Assembly (NCBI GenBank): GCA_963826475.1
Contig: CAWGXC010000001.1
Coordinates: 124,001 to 188,000 of the forward strand
From: RHKX01 sp963826475
GTDB taxonomy: Bacteria; Actinomycetota; Thermoleophilia; Solirubrobacterales; 70-9
Direction: 5' to 3'
DNA length: 64,000 nt
How positions within the stretch are numbered: position 1 is the first letter of the stretch; every line of letters starts with the position of its first letter. Positions 23,893 through 32,321 of the stretch are shown piece by piece. The position numbers were made by a program, and so were the translations under genes. The notes under the pieces were generated by a model. It saw only the letters and a list, made by a program, of their open reading frames with translations, did not search any database and was not told the origin of the DNA.

Positions 23893-25902
23893 ATGACCCC
23901 AACCGCCAGACCGTTCTCGAAGGTCCTCGTCGCCAATCGCGGCGAGATCGCGCGCCGCGTGTTCGCCGGTTGCCGCGGCCTCGGCATCGCGACGGTCGCC
24001 GTCCATTCCGAGCCCGACGCCGAGGCACCCTTCGCGGGCGAGGCCGATGAGTCGGTCGCGATCGGCGGCACCACCGCGGCCGAGTCGTATCTCGACGTCG
24101 CCAAGTTGCTCGGCGCCGCGGCGCGCTCCGGTGCCGATGCCGTCCACCCCGGGTATGGGTTCCTCGCGGAGAACGCCGACTTCGCCCGCGCGGTGATCGA
24201 CGCGGGCCTGGTGTGGATCGGCCCGCCGCCGTCGGCGATCGAGGCGATGGGCTCCAAGGTCGGCGCTCGCGCTCTGATGGAGGCCGCAGGCGTTCCGGTC
24301 GTCCCCGGCGCCGAGCTGGGGGAGGGGACCGACGCCGCCGCGGAGGCGGAGCGGATCGGCTTCCCGTTGCTCGTCAAGGCCTCGGCCGGTGGTGGCGGCA
24401 AGGGCATGCGCCCGGTCGACTCGGCCGCTGATCTGGCCGCTGCGATCGAGGGGGCTCGTCGCGAGGCCGGGGCCGCGTTCGGGGACTCGACGGTCTTCCT
24501 GGAGCGCTATCTGCAGCGCCCGCGCCATATCGAGATCCAGCTGCTCGCCGATGCCCACGGGACGACCGTCAGCCTCGGTGAGCGGGAGTGCTCGATCCAG
24601 CGTCGCCATCAGAAGGTGCTCGAGGAGAGCCCCTCGCCGGCGGTCGACCCGAAGCTCCGCGAGCGCCTCGGCGCCGCAGCGGTCGCCGCCGCCGAGGCGG
24701 TCGGCTACGTCGGCGCCGGCACGGTCGAGTTCATGCTCGCCGAAGACGGTGGCTTCCATTTCCTCGAGATGAACACGCGCCTCCAGGTCGAGCATCCCGT
24801 AACCGAGATGGTCCTCGGCCTCGATCTCGTCGCCGAGCAGCTCCGGATCGCGGCCGGCGAGCCGCTCTCGGGCCGTGCCCGTGAGCCCGAGATCCGCGGT
24901 CACGCGATCGAGGTTCGGCTCTACGCCGAGGATCCGGCCTCCGACTATCTTCCGCAGGCCGGGTCGCTGAGCCATTTCGCCGTGCCTGGAGCGGAGCCGT
25001 TCGCGGTGCCGCGCGGGGGGATGGATCCCGTTTCCGTCCGGCTTGACTCGGGCGTCGAGTCCGGCTCGGTGGTCAGCCCGCACTACGACCCGATGCTGGC
25101 CAAGCTCATCGCCTGGGGGCCCTCGCGCCGCGAGGCGGCGGCGCGACTGGCGGCGGCGCTCACCCTTGCGGAGGTCGACGGCGTGGTCACCAACCGGGAC
25201 CTGCTCGTCCGGGTCCTCCGCCACCCCGGATTCGCCGCCGGCGAGACGGACACCGGGTTCCTCGAGCGCGGGGAGGGGCTGAGCGACCCGCTCGTCGACG
25301 GGGCGGAGATCCGGCTCCACGCAACCGCCGCGGCGCTGAGCGCGATGGCGGAACGACGAGCGGACGCGAGGGTGCTGCGGTTCGTACCGTCGGGCTTCCG
25401 CAACAACTTCTCCGAGCCCCAGCGGGTCCGCTTCGATGGCCCCGGGGGAGAGCTCGAGGTGACCTACGCCCTGCGCCGGGAGGGAGCGCAGATCGCAATC
25501 GACGGCGAGGAGCTCGACGGCGCGGTCATCCGCTCGCTCGAGCCCGGCGTCGTCGGGCTCGAGGTCGGCGGCGTTTCACGGCGCTACTTCGTGCGCCGTT
25601 GCGGGGACGTTCACCACGTCAACGACGCGCTCGGCCAGAGCTCGATGCGGGAGCTGCCGCGCTTTCCGGGCGCCGACGAGGCCCGCGGTGAGGGGGCGCT
25701 CGTCGCGCCGATGCCCGGCAAGGTGATCAAGCTCGCGGTGGAGGCGGGCGCCACCGTCGAGGTCGGCGAGGTCCTGATGGTCCTCGAGGCGATGAAGATG
25801 GAGCATGAGCTGACGGCCCCCGCGGCGGGCACGGTGAGCGAGCTTCGCGTCGCCGAGGGCGATCAGGTGGAGGCGGGCACGCCGCTCGCCGTCATCGACT
25901 AG
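23893..25902 (+). CDS. Acyl-CoA carboxylase alpha subunit (biotin carboxylase plus BCCP)
   Basis: ATP-dependent carboxylation of its own biotin, partner of the preceding carboxyltransferase. 669 residues. The biotin carboxylase domain covers about 8-450 (FSKVLVANRGEIARRVF; ATP-binding KASAGGGGKGM; ERECSIQRRHQKVLEE; EMNTRLQVEHPVTE), a linker domain about 460-590, and a C-terminal biotinyl domain with K635 in EAMKME. ATG 23893 is chosen as it begins just before the family core. Length and order match methylcrotonyl/propionyl-type alpha subunits. The stop overlaps the opposite DNA glycosylase by 4 bp. Confidence 0.93.
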   Translation: MTPTARPFSKVLVANRGEIARRVFAGCRGLGIATVAVHSEPDAEAPFAGEADESVAIGGTTAAESYLDVAKLLGAAARSGADAVHPGYGFLAENADFARAVIDAGLVWIGPPPSAIEAMGSKVGARALMEAAGVPVVPGAELGEGTDAAAEAERIGFPLLVKASAGGGGKGMRPVDSAADLAAAIEGARREAGAAFGDSTVFLERYLQRPRHIEIQLLADAHGTTVSLGERECSIQRRHQKVLEESPSPAVDPKLRERLGAAAVAAAEAVGYVGAGTVEFMLAEDGGFHFLEMNTRLQVEHPVTEMVLGLDLVAEQLRIAAGEPLSGRAREPEIRGHAIEVRLYAEDPASDYLPQAGSLSHFAVPGAEPFAVPRGGMDPVSVRLDSGVESGSVVSPHYDPMLAKLIAWGPSRREAAARLAAALTLAEVDGVVTNRDLLVRVLRHPGFAAGETDTGFLERGEGLSDPLVDGAEIRLHATAAALSAMAERRADARVLRFVPSGFRNNFSEPQRVRFDGPGGELEVTYALRREGAQIAIDGEELDGAVIRSLEPGVVGLEVGGVSRRYFVRRCGDVHHVNDALGQSSMRELPRFPGADEARGEGALVAPMPGKVIKLAVEAGATVEVGEVLMVLEAMKMEHELTAPAAGTVSELRVAEGDQVEAGTPLAVID

Positions 25903-26519
25903 GCGCCGGCGCTCGCCGCTGCCCACAGGTATAGGGATGCCAGGCTCCGGTTCGGCCTCCAGCGCTCCGCGATCGCGGCGGCCTCCGCGGGCGTTGGCGC
26001 CTGCTCCATTCCGTAGGCGATGCGGATTCCGTGACGGAGGCCGAGATCGCCTCCGCTGAAGACGTCGGGGCGGCCGAGGTCGAAGAGCATGAACATCTCA
26101 GCACTCCACGGCCCGAGCCCGCGCAGTGACACGAGGGTCTCCATGACCTCGTCGTCCGCAGCCTCGTCCAGCTCGTTGAGCCGCAGGTCTCCGGCGACGA
26201 TCGCCTCCGCGATCCCAACGATGTAGGAGGCCTTCCGCCCGCTCAGGCCGGCGGCCCGAAGCTTCGACTCGGCGTCCTCGGAGGCCAACTGCTCGGGAGA
26301 GGGAACGCCCCCGAAGCCCTCGACGACGCGTCCCCAGACGGTGCGCGCCGCCGCGGTGGACACCTGTTGGCCGGTGACGATCCGTGCAAGTGCCTCGAAG
26401 CGATCCGTCGTCCGGTCGTTCATCCGGCCCTCGATGATGCCCGCGTCGATCCGGTCGATCAGCGCCGCCATCGCCGGATCGGAGGCGGCGAGCTCAGCGC
26501 GTGCCCCGCTCAGGGCCAT
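25899..26519 (-). CDS. HhH-GPD DNA glycosylase (AlkA/MagIII-like)
   Basis: Base-excision repair glycosylase, probably for alkylated purines. About 206 residues from the chosen ATG 26519. It shows IVTGQQVSTAAARTVWGRV, GLSGRKASYIVGIAEAI, and the helix-hairpin-helix with catalytic Asp region LRGLGPWSAEMFMLFDLGRPDVFSGGDLGLRHG. No iron-sulfur Cys cluster is seen, so it is not an EndoIII/MutY type. It starts 4 nt after the crotonase stop and is probably in that transcript. Lesion specificity is not determined. Confidence 0.85.
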   Translation of the reverse strand: MALSGARAELAASDPAMAALIDRIDAGIIEGRMNDRTTDRFEALARIVTGQQVSTAAARTVWGRVVEGFGGVPSPEQLASEDAESKLRAAGLSGRKASYIVGIAEAIVAGDLRLNELDEAADDEVMETLVSLRGLGPWSAEMFMLFDLGRPDVFSGGDLGLRHGIRIAYGMEQAPTPAEAAAIAERWRPNRSLASLYLWAAASAGA

Positions 26520-26523
26520 GGGC

Positions 26524-27342
26524 TCAGCGGCCCTGCCACCTGGGCGGGCGCTTCTCCGCGAATGCCCGGACGCCCTCACGGAAGTCCTCGGAGGCGAAGC
26601 AGGAACGGCGCAGCTCGATCAGCTCCTCCGTCTGCTTCGGGCTGAGCCTGGGGAAGCGGGCCAGCGTCTCGATCGCGTACTTGTTGCCGGTCATGGAGAT
26701 CGGCGCGTTCGCGGCGATCTCCCCGGCGAGCTCGAGGGAGCGGAACTCGACCTCGGCGGCCGGACACACCTCGTTGACGAGGCCGATCTCCTCGGCGCGA
26801 GCGCCGTCGAAGTTGCGGCCGGTCAGGAACAGCTCCTTCGTCCTCGGGATGCCCACCGTCTCGATGAAGCGCTCGAGGCCGGTGTGGCCGTAGACGAGCC
26901 CGAGCTTGGCCGGCGGCATGCCGAGCTTCGCCTCGGCCGCGCAGATGCGCAGATCGCAACGGACCGCGAGCTCCAGGCCGCCGCCGAGGCAGTGTCCGTT
27001 GATCGCGGCGATCACCGGGAAGGGGTGGGCGCTGATCGCCTCCATCGCCGCCTGAAAGGGATGGGCGACCAGAGCCTCGGCGTCGCGCTCGAAGGTCTGA
27101 TCGGGGATCGCGCCGATGTCGTATCCCGCCGAGAACGCGCGGCCCTCGCCGGTGATCACCACGCAGCGCACATCGATGCCGTGGTCGAGCCGGGGGAGGG
27201 TCTCGGCGATCGCATCGAGAACCGCATGGCTGAGCGGATTGCGCTTGTCGGGGTTGGTCATGGTCAGGCGCGCGACAGCCTCTTCGGGGAAGTCGAGCCG
27301 CAGCGCACCACCCGCCAGTTCCTGGGCCTCTTTCGACGACAT
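26524..27342 (-). CDS. Enoyl-CoA hydratase/isomerase family protein (crotonase) lacking one catalytic Glu
   Basis: Crotonase-fold acyl-CoA enzyme, 272 residues. It has TMTNPDKRNPLSHAVLDAI, FSAGYDIGAI, and the oxyanion strand NGHCLGGGLELAVRCD, where Glu144 (rat numbering) is kept. The second hydratase Glu, usually in a PEIxLG context, is replaced: LGMPPAKLGLVYGHTGLERFIE. That pattern is known from decarboxylase or isomerase members (methylmalonyl-CoA decarboxylase-like), so simple hydration is doubtful. ATG 27342 lies 7 nt after a minus-strand TACGCT, a leaderless-type promoter. The DNA glycosylase follows. Confidence 0.85.
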   Translation of the reverse strand: MSSKEAQELAGGALRLDFPEEAVARLTMTNPDKRNPLSHAVLDAIAETLPRLDHGIDVRCVVITGEGRAFSAGYDIGAIPDQTFERDAEALVAHPFQAAMEAISAHPFPVIAAINGHCLGGGLELAVRCDLRICAAEAKLGMPPAKLGLVYGHTGLERFIETVGIPRTKELFLTGRNFDGARAEEIGLVNEVCPAAEVEFRSLELAGEIAANAPISMTGNKYAIETLARFPRLSPKQTEELIELRRSCFASEDFREGVRAFAEKRPPRWQGR

Positions 27343-27450
27343 CGGGCGGAGCGTATGGCAGACGGATTGGCTGGGCAGCCAGGTTGGGCCCCCGGCGGCG
27401 CGGGCGCGGTAACGTCTCCTTTGTTCAGGAGAGCTAACGAGGAGTCACCA

Positions 27451-29007
27451 GTGGAGCCCACCGCCCTTCCCGAGACCCCGGTCACGACCAACGGCAAGCC
27501 CGAGGGTAGGACCGTCGAGGTTCACAATCCCGCGACCGGCGAGCTGATCGGCAGCGTTCCGGCGATGTCGCCGAAGCAGGTCACCGATGCAGTCGACCGT
27601 GCTCGCGCGGCACAGCCCGCCTGGGCGGCCGCCGGCTTCGCCGAGCGCGCCCGCATCCTCCGCCGCGCGCAGAAATGGACGCTCGACAACTCCGAGCGGA
27701 TCATCTCCACGATCGTCGCCGAGAACGGCAAGACCTACGAGGACGCCCAGCTCGCCGAGATCTCCTACGTCGCCTCCGCGTTCGGGTTCTGGGCGAAGAA
27801 TGCGCCCGAGTTCCTCGCTGACGAGAAGGTCCGCTCCTCCTCTCCCTTCGTCCTCGGCCGCAAGCTCGTCGTCCGCTACGCGCCGGTCGGCGTCGTCGGC
27901 GTGATCGGCCCCTGGAACTACCCGTTGACGAACTCGTTCGGCGATTGCATCCCGGCGCTCGCCGCCGGTAACTCCGTCGTCCTGAAGCCGGCAACGCTCA
28001 CCCCGATGACGTCGATGCTGCTGGCCGAGGGCCTGCGCGAGTGCGGGATCCCCGATGACGTCTTCCAGGTCGCGGTCGGCGAGGGCAGCAAGATCGGCAA
28101 CGCGCTGATCGACGCGGTCGACTTCATCATGTTCACCGGCTCCACCGAGGTCGGCAAGAAGGTCATGAAGCGCGCCGCCGACACCCTCACCGGGACCGCG
28201 ATGGAGCTCGGTGGCAAGGACCCGATGATCGTCCTTCGCGACGCCAATCTCGAGCGCGCCGCCAACGCCGCCGTCCACTATTCGATGCAGAACGGCGGCC
28301 AGACGTGCATCTCCGTCGAGCGCGTCTACGTCGAGGCGCCGGTCTACGAAGATTTCGTCGGGCGCGTCACGACCAAGATGCGTGCCCTGCGCCAGGGCGT
28401 TCCCGGGGGTCCGGCCGTCACCGACGTCGGTGCGATGACCTCCCCCGATCAGACCGATCTGGTCGAGCAACAGGTCAACGACGCCGTCGAGGCGGGAGCG
28501 CGCGCCGTCGTCGGCGGGAAGCGAGGCAAGGGGCCGGGCGACTTCTTCGAGCCGACCCTGCTCCTCGACGTCGACCACACCATGGAGTGCATGACCGAGG
28601 AGACGTTCGGACCGACGCTGCCGGTGATGAAGGTCGAGAACGTCGACGAGGCCGTCAAGCTCGCGAATGACTCGCCCTACGGCCTGCAGGCTTCCGTCTG
28701 GACGAAGGACACCGAGCACGGAGAGGCGATCGCCCGCCGGCTCGAGTCCGGGGTCGTCTGCGTCAACGACGCTCAGCTCAACTACGTCGCCCTGGAGCTG
28801 CCGATGGGTGGCTGGAAGGAGTCGGGGGTCGGTTCCCGCCATGGGGCCGGCGGCATTCGCAAGTACACGAAGCAGCAGACCCTCCTCGTGACGAAGTTCG
28901 CGCCGACGAACAAGGACATCCACATGTTGCCCTACACGTCAGCGCGTCAGACGAGGTTCCTCGGTAAGACCTTCAAGTTCTTGTGGGGGCGCGGGAAGCG
29001 GGACTGA
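27451..29007 (+). CDS. NAD(P)-dependent aldehyde dehydrogenase
   Basis: Oxidises an aldehyde to its acid, 518 residues. Motifs include GVIGPWNYPLTNSFGDCIPALAAGNSVVLKPA, FTGSTEVGKKVM, the general base in MELGGKDPMIVL and the nucleophile Cys in NGGQTCISVERVYV, then EETFGPTLPVMKV. GTG 27451 has a GAGGAG Shine-Dalgarno 6 nt upstream; TAACGT at 27410-27415 is a likely -10. A 6-bp hairpin (27415-27432) lies at the start of the leader. It is closest in pattern to succinate-semialdehyde or long-chain aldehyde dehydrogenases with a C-terminal extension (FLGKTFKFLWGRGKRD). A cupin gene follows after 1 nt. Confidence 0.9.
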   Translation: MEPTALPETPVTTNGKPEGRTVEVHNPATGELIGSVPAMSPKQVTDAVDRARAAQPAWAAAGFAERARILRRAQKWTLDNSERIISTIVAENGKTYEDAQLAEISYVASAFGFWAKNAPEFLADEKVRSSSPFVLGRKLVVRYAPVGVVGVIGPWNYPLTNSFGDCIPALAAGNSVVLKPATLTPMTSMLLAEGLRECGIPDDVFQVAVGEGSKIGNALIDAVDFIMFTGSTEVGKKVMKRAADTLTGTAMELGGKDPMIVLRDANLERAANAAVHYSMQNGGQTCISVERVYVEAPVYEDFVGRVTTKMRALRQGVPGGPAVTDVGAMTSPDQTDLVEQQVNDAVEAGARAVVGGKRGKGPGDFFEPTLLLDVDHTMECMTEETFGPTLPVMKVENVDEAVKLANDSPYGLQASVWTKDTEHGEAIARRLESGVVCVNDAQLNYVALELPMGGWKESGVGSRHGAGGIRKYTKQQTLLVTKFAPTNKDIHMLPYTSARQTRFLGKTFKFLWGRGKRD

Positions 29008-29008
29008 C

Positions 29009-29419
29009 ATGGGGTTCAGCAAGGTTCACCTGACCGAGGACGTTCCCGACGTCGCCGGCGCCAACGGCGTCGAGGGGCTGCAGGCCCACTTCGCCACGAC
29101 CGCGCTCGACCTTCAGCACAGCGGGATCAGCTTCCAGAGCATCGAGCCCGGAAAGCGGCAGCCATGGGGCCACCGGCATGAGAGGCAGGAGGAGATCTAC
29201 GTCGTCATCGGCGGCAGCGGCACAGCCAAGCTCGGTGACGACGAGGTCGAGATCGCCCGCCTCGACGCCCTCCGGGTCCCCCCGGAGCTCGCGCGCAACT
29301 TCGAGGCCGGGCCCGACGGCCTCGAGCTGATCGCGTTCGGCGCACCGCGCTCCGCCGATGACGACGCCGGCTCCGACTCCGAGATGCTCCCGGGTTGGTG
29401 GGGAGACACCGACGCCTGA
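29009..29419 (+). CDS. Cupin domain protein
   Basis: Single-domain cupin, 136 residues. Metal-site motif GHRHERQEEIYVVIGGSG corresponds to the first cupin motif with His, His and Glu ligands. The second motif is weaker (DALRVPPELARNFEAGPDGLELIAFG). It begins 1 nt after the aldehyde dehydrogenase stop and ends 1 nt before the VOC gene, so all three are one transcript. Reaction unknown; small cupins include dioxygenases, isomerases and binding proteins. Confidence 0.8.
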   Translation: MGFSKVHLTEDVPDVAGANGVEGLQAHFATTALDLQHSGISFQSIEPGKRQPWGHRHERQEEIYVVIGGSGTAKLGDDEVEIARLDALRVPPELARNFEAGPDGLELIAFGAPRSADDDAGSDSEMLPGWWGDTDA

Positions 29420-29420
29420 C

Positions 29421-29840
29421 GTGGAGCAGCGGCTCACTCTCGTCACGCTCGGCGTCGCCGACCTCGATGCATCCGTTGACTTCTATGGCCGGCTTGGCTG
29501 GAAGCCGGGCAACGACGTCGAGGCCCAGGACGTCGCCTTCTTCCAGTGCGGGGGCATGGCCGTCGCGCTCTGGCATCGCGACGAGCTCGCCTCCGACAGC
29601 GGCGTCACCGACGGCGGCGGCTGGGGCGGGGTGACGCTGGCCCACAACGTCGGCTCGCCCGAGGAGGTCGACGCGGTCCTCGCCGAGGCGAAGAGGGCCG
29701 GAGCCACGATTCCCCGCGAGGGGGCGGAGACGGTCTGGGGCGGCTACTCCGGCGTCTTCCTCGATCCGGACGGCCACCCGTGGGAAGTGGCCCACAACCC
29801 GCACTGGACCCTGAGGGAAGACGGCAGCGTGACGATCTAG
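29421..29840 (+). CDS. VOC family (glyoxalase/dioxygenase-like) protein
   Basis: 139 residues with the paired beta-alpha-beta-beta-beta modules of the VOC fold: LVTLGVADLDASVDFYGRLGW, an internal second half from VTLAHNVGSPEEVDAVLAEAKRAGATI, and GGYSGVFLDPDGHPWEVAHNP with the metal-ligand Glu. GTG 29421 is chosen as it lies just after the cupin TGA and begins the first strand. Third gene of the aldehyde dehydrogenase-cupin-VOC operon. Substrate unknown. Confidence 0.82.
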   Translation: MEQRLTLVTLGVADLDASVDFYGRLGWKPGNDVEAQDVAFFQCGGMAVALWHRDELASDSGVTDGGGWGGVTLAHNVGSPEEVDAVLAEAKRAGATIPREGAETVWGGYSGVFLDPDGHPWEVAHNPHWTLREDGSVTI

Positions 29841-29880
29841 AAGATCGGCGCAGCCTCGGCGAAAGCCCATCGCCAGCGTC

Positions 29881-30093
29881 CTACTCGAGCACCACCAACA
29901 CGTCGCCCTCGGCCACCGATTGGCCCTCCTCACAGCGGATCTCCTTCACCGTCCCGGAGTCCTCGGCCTCCACGGGCATCTCCATCTTCATGGATTCGAG
30001 GATGACCACGGGGTCGTCGAGGCCGACTTCGTCGCCGACCGCGACCTCGATCTTCCAAACGGTCCCGGTGATGTGAGCGAGGATGTCCGGCAC
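29881..30093 (-). CDS. Stand-alone biotinyl/lipoyl domain protein, 70 aa
   Basis: Single biotin-acceptor domain. HITGTVWKIEVAVGDEVGLDDPVVILESMKMEMPVEAEDSGTVKEI contains the modified Lys (K36) in ESMKME, and the C-terminal half-repeat follows. The GTG at 30093 is 8 nt after a minus-strand TATTCT. The larger open frame upstream is a shadow of the glycosyltransferase on the other strand. No biotin carboxylase is adjacent; the nearest is the 23893-25902 gene, which already has its own BCCP. It may serve a distinct carboxylase or be a swap-in carrier. Confidence 0.85.
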   Translation of the reverse strand: MPDILAHITGTVWKIEVAVGDEVGLDDPVVILESMKMEMPVEAEDSGTVKEIRCEEGQSVAEGDVLVVLE

Positions 30094-30114
30094 GGGGCGG
30101 CAGAATAGCCACCG

Positions 30115-30837
30115 GTGGAGGCGGAACCGAACAACGGCGGCCTCGCCGCGGACCCTCCGGGTCGGCGCCGGGTGGCGATCGTGGCCGCGCGCGACGAGGC
30201 CGACCGGATCGGCGAGACGCTCAAGGCGCTGACGCTGGCGATCCCCGGGATCGAGTCCTACGTGGCCGATGACGCCTCCTCCGACGGTACCCGCGATGTC
30301 GCGCTCGCCGCGGGCGCCACGGTGATCGGCCGCAACCGTCCGCACGGAAAGGGCGGCAACGTCACGGCCGCCGCGACGGCGGCGCTCGAGGGCCTCCCCG
30401 ACGAGGCGACCGTCCTCCTCTGCGACGGCGACCTCGCGGCAAGCGCCGCGAACCTGGTGCCCCTGATCGAGGCGGTCGAGTCGGGCAGCTGCGACCTCGC
30501 CGTCGCCGGCTTCGAGCGCAGGGTGGGCGGCGGCCTCGGCCTCGCCAAGGGTTACGCGCGATGGGCGATCGCGAGGCTCTCCGGCTTCGAGGCCGACTCC
30601 CCGATCTCGGGGCAGCGCGCGATGCGCGCGGCGGTCCTCCGCGACGTCCTGCCGTTCGCACCCCGCTACGGCATGGAGATCGGCATGACCGTCGACGCCG
30701 TCCGGGCGGGTCATCGGGTGGCGGAGATCCCCCTGCCGCTCGAGCACCGGGCAACCGGCAAGACGCTCGGCGGGTTCCTCCATCGCGGTCGCCAGCTGCG
30801 CGACTTCATCGCCGTCCACCGCTCGCGCCGCGACTAG
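30115..30837 (+). CDS. Family 2 glycosyltransferase
   Basis: Cytosolic GT-A fold transferase, 240 residues. RRVAIVAARDEADRIGETLKAL, then YVADDASSDGTRDVA with the nucleotide-sugar Asp pair, NRPHGKGGNVTAAA, LLCDGDLAA (DxD-like DGD) and GQRAMRAAVL, as in dolichyl-phosphate-glucose/mannose-type and glucosyl-3-phosphoglycerate-type enzymes. GTG 30115 starts the frame and is divergent from the biotinyl gene. The stop codon TAG doubles as the first bases of a TAGGCT -10 box for glpK. The acceptor is not known. Confidence 0.8.
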   Translation: MEAEPNNGGLAADPPGRRRVAIVAARDEADRIGETLKALTLAIPGIESYVADDASSDGTRDVALAAGATVIGRNRPHGKGGNVTAAATAALEGLPDEATVLLCDGDLAASAANLVPLIEAVESGSCDLAVAGFERRVGGGLGLAKGYARWAIARLSGFEADSPISGQRAMRAAVLRDVLPFAPRYGMEIGMTVDAVRAGHRVAEIPLPLEHRATGKTLGGFLHRGRQLRDFIAVHRSRRD

Positions 30838-30847
30838 GCTGAGCGGC

Positions 30848-32314
30848 ATGATCCTCGCGATCGATCAGGGCACGACGGGCTCGACCTGCCTCGTCTTCGA
30901 CGGCGACGGTCAGATCGCCGGTCGTGCCTACTCCGAATTCGAACAGCACTTCCCCCGGCCCGGCTGGGTCGAGCACGACGCCACCGAGATCTGGGAGGTC
31001 ACCCGCCGGGTCGGGCGTGAGGCGCTCGCCGACGCGGGCGTCGAGGGGAACGACCTCGCCGGGATCGGGATCACCAACCAGCGTGAGACGGTCCTCGGCT
31101 GGGACGCGCGCAGCGGGGTGCCGGTTCACAACGCGCTGGTCTGGCAGGACCGGCGGACGGCGCAGCGCTGCAAGGAGCTCAAGGAACAGGGCCACGAGGA
31201 AATGGTGCGCGAGCGGACCGGGCTCGTCATCGATCCCTATTTCTCGGGGACGAAGATCGAGTGGCTGCAGCGGAACGTCGAGGGAGCCGAGCGCGCGCTG
31301 TTCGGCACGATCGACTCCTGGCTCGTCCACAAGCTCTGCGGCGAGCACGTCGTGGATCTCTCGAACGCCTCGCGGACGATGCTGCTCGACATCCGCAAGG
31401 GGGAGTGGGACCCCGAGCTCTGCGATCTGCTCGGCATCGACCAGGCGCTGCTGCCCGACCCGCGGGGGTCGGCCGAGGTCTACGGCACCACCTCCGAGTT
31501 CGGTGGCGAGGTCCCCGTCGCCGGGATCGCCGGTGATCAGCAGGCTGCGTTGTTCGGCCAGGCCTGCCATTCGCCCGGCGACGCCAAGAACACCTACGGC
31601 ACGGGGAGCTTCGTCCTGCTCAACAGCGGTACCGAAGCACCGGAGCCCACCGACGGCCTGCTCGGGACGATCGCCTGGGGCCTGGACGGGGAGACGACCT
31701 ACGCGCTCGAGGCGTCGGTCTTCGTCACCGGGGCCGCCGTGCAATGGCTGCGCGACGGACTCGGGCTGATCTCGTCCGCCGCCGAGACCGAGGCGCTCGC
31801 GGCCTCCCTCGACGGCAACGACGGCGTCTACTTCGTCCCAGCGCTGACCGGCCTCGGGTCCCCGTACTGGGACCCATACGCGCGCGGCGCCCTGCTCGGC
31901 CTGACGCGCGGAACGGGCCGGGCCCAGATCGTGCGCGCCACGCTCGAGGCGATCGCCTACCAGACCGTCGACGCCGTCCGGGCGCAGGAGGCGGCCTCCG
32001 GCGAGGCGCTCAGCTCGCTCCGCGCCGACGGCGGGGCGGTCGCCAACGGCTGGCTCATGCAGTTTCAGGCCGACGTGCTCGGATCGCCGGTCGTCGTTCC
32101 CGAGATCACCGAGACCACGGCGCTGGGTGCTGCGTATCTGGCGGGCATCGCCGTAGGCCTCTGGGACCGCGAGGGGGTCGAGGCCATGTGGCGGGAGCGG
32201 GTCGTCTTCGAGCCGCGGATATCGGCGGACGAACGCGAGTCGCTGCTCTCGCGCTGGCACGAGGCGGTTGAGCGCTCCCGGGGTTGGGCCAGGGACGACG
32301 AGGGGACCTACTGA
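30848..32314 (+). CDS. glpK: Glycerol kinase
   Basis: Phosphorylates glycerol to glycerol 3-phosphate. 488 residues, FGGY family. ILAIDQGTTGSTCLVFD, the substrate Arg-Glu in ITNQRETVLGWD, WQDRRTAQRC, DPYFSGTKIEWLQRNV, and the C-terminal domain signature GDQQAALFGQACHSPGDAKNTYGTGSFVLLN are all present. ATG 30848 is 7 nt after TAGGCT (30835-30840), a leaderless-type start. No glycerol facilitator or dehydrogenase is adjacent. Downstream PlsC could use the product for phospholipid synthesis (inference). It converges with a TetR gene 7 nt beyond its stop. Confidence 0.96.
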   Translation: MILAIDQGTTGSTCLVFDGDGQIAGRAYSEFEQHFPRPGWVEHDATEIWEVTRRVGREALADAGVEGNDLAGIGITNQRETVLGWDARSGVPVHNALVWQDRRTAQRCKELKEQGHEEMVRERTGLVIDPYFSGTKIEWLQRNVEGAERALFGTIDSWLVHKLCGEHVVDLSNASRTMLLDIRKGEWDPELCDLLGIDQALLPDPRGSAEVYGTTSEFGGEVPVAGIAGDQQAALFGQACHSPGDAKNTYGTGSFVLLNSGTEAPEPTDGLLGTIAWGLDGETTYALEASVFVTGAAVQWLRDGLGLISSAAETEALAASLDGNDGVYFVPALTGLGSPYWDPYARGALLGLTRGTGRAQIVRATLEAIAYQTVDAVRAQEAASGEALSSLRADGGAVANGWLMQFQADVLGSPVVVPEITETTALGAAYLAGIAVGLWDREGVEAMWRERVVFEPRISADERESLLSRWHEAVERSRGWARDDEGTY

Positions 32315-32321
32315 GGCTTCC

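Noticed and set aside
23109..25320. Large minus-strand frames opposite the carboxylase genes
   Set aside because: No domains and composition typical of shadows; both carboxylase subunits are certain on the plus strand.
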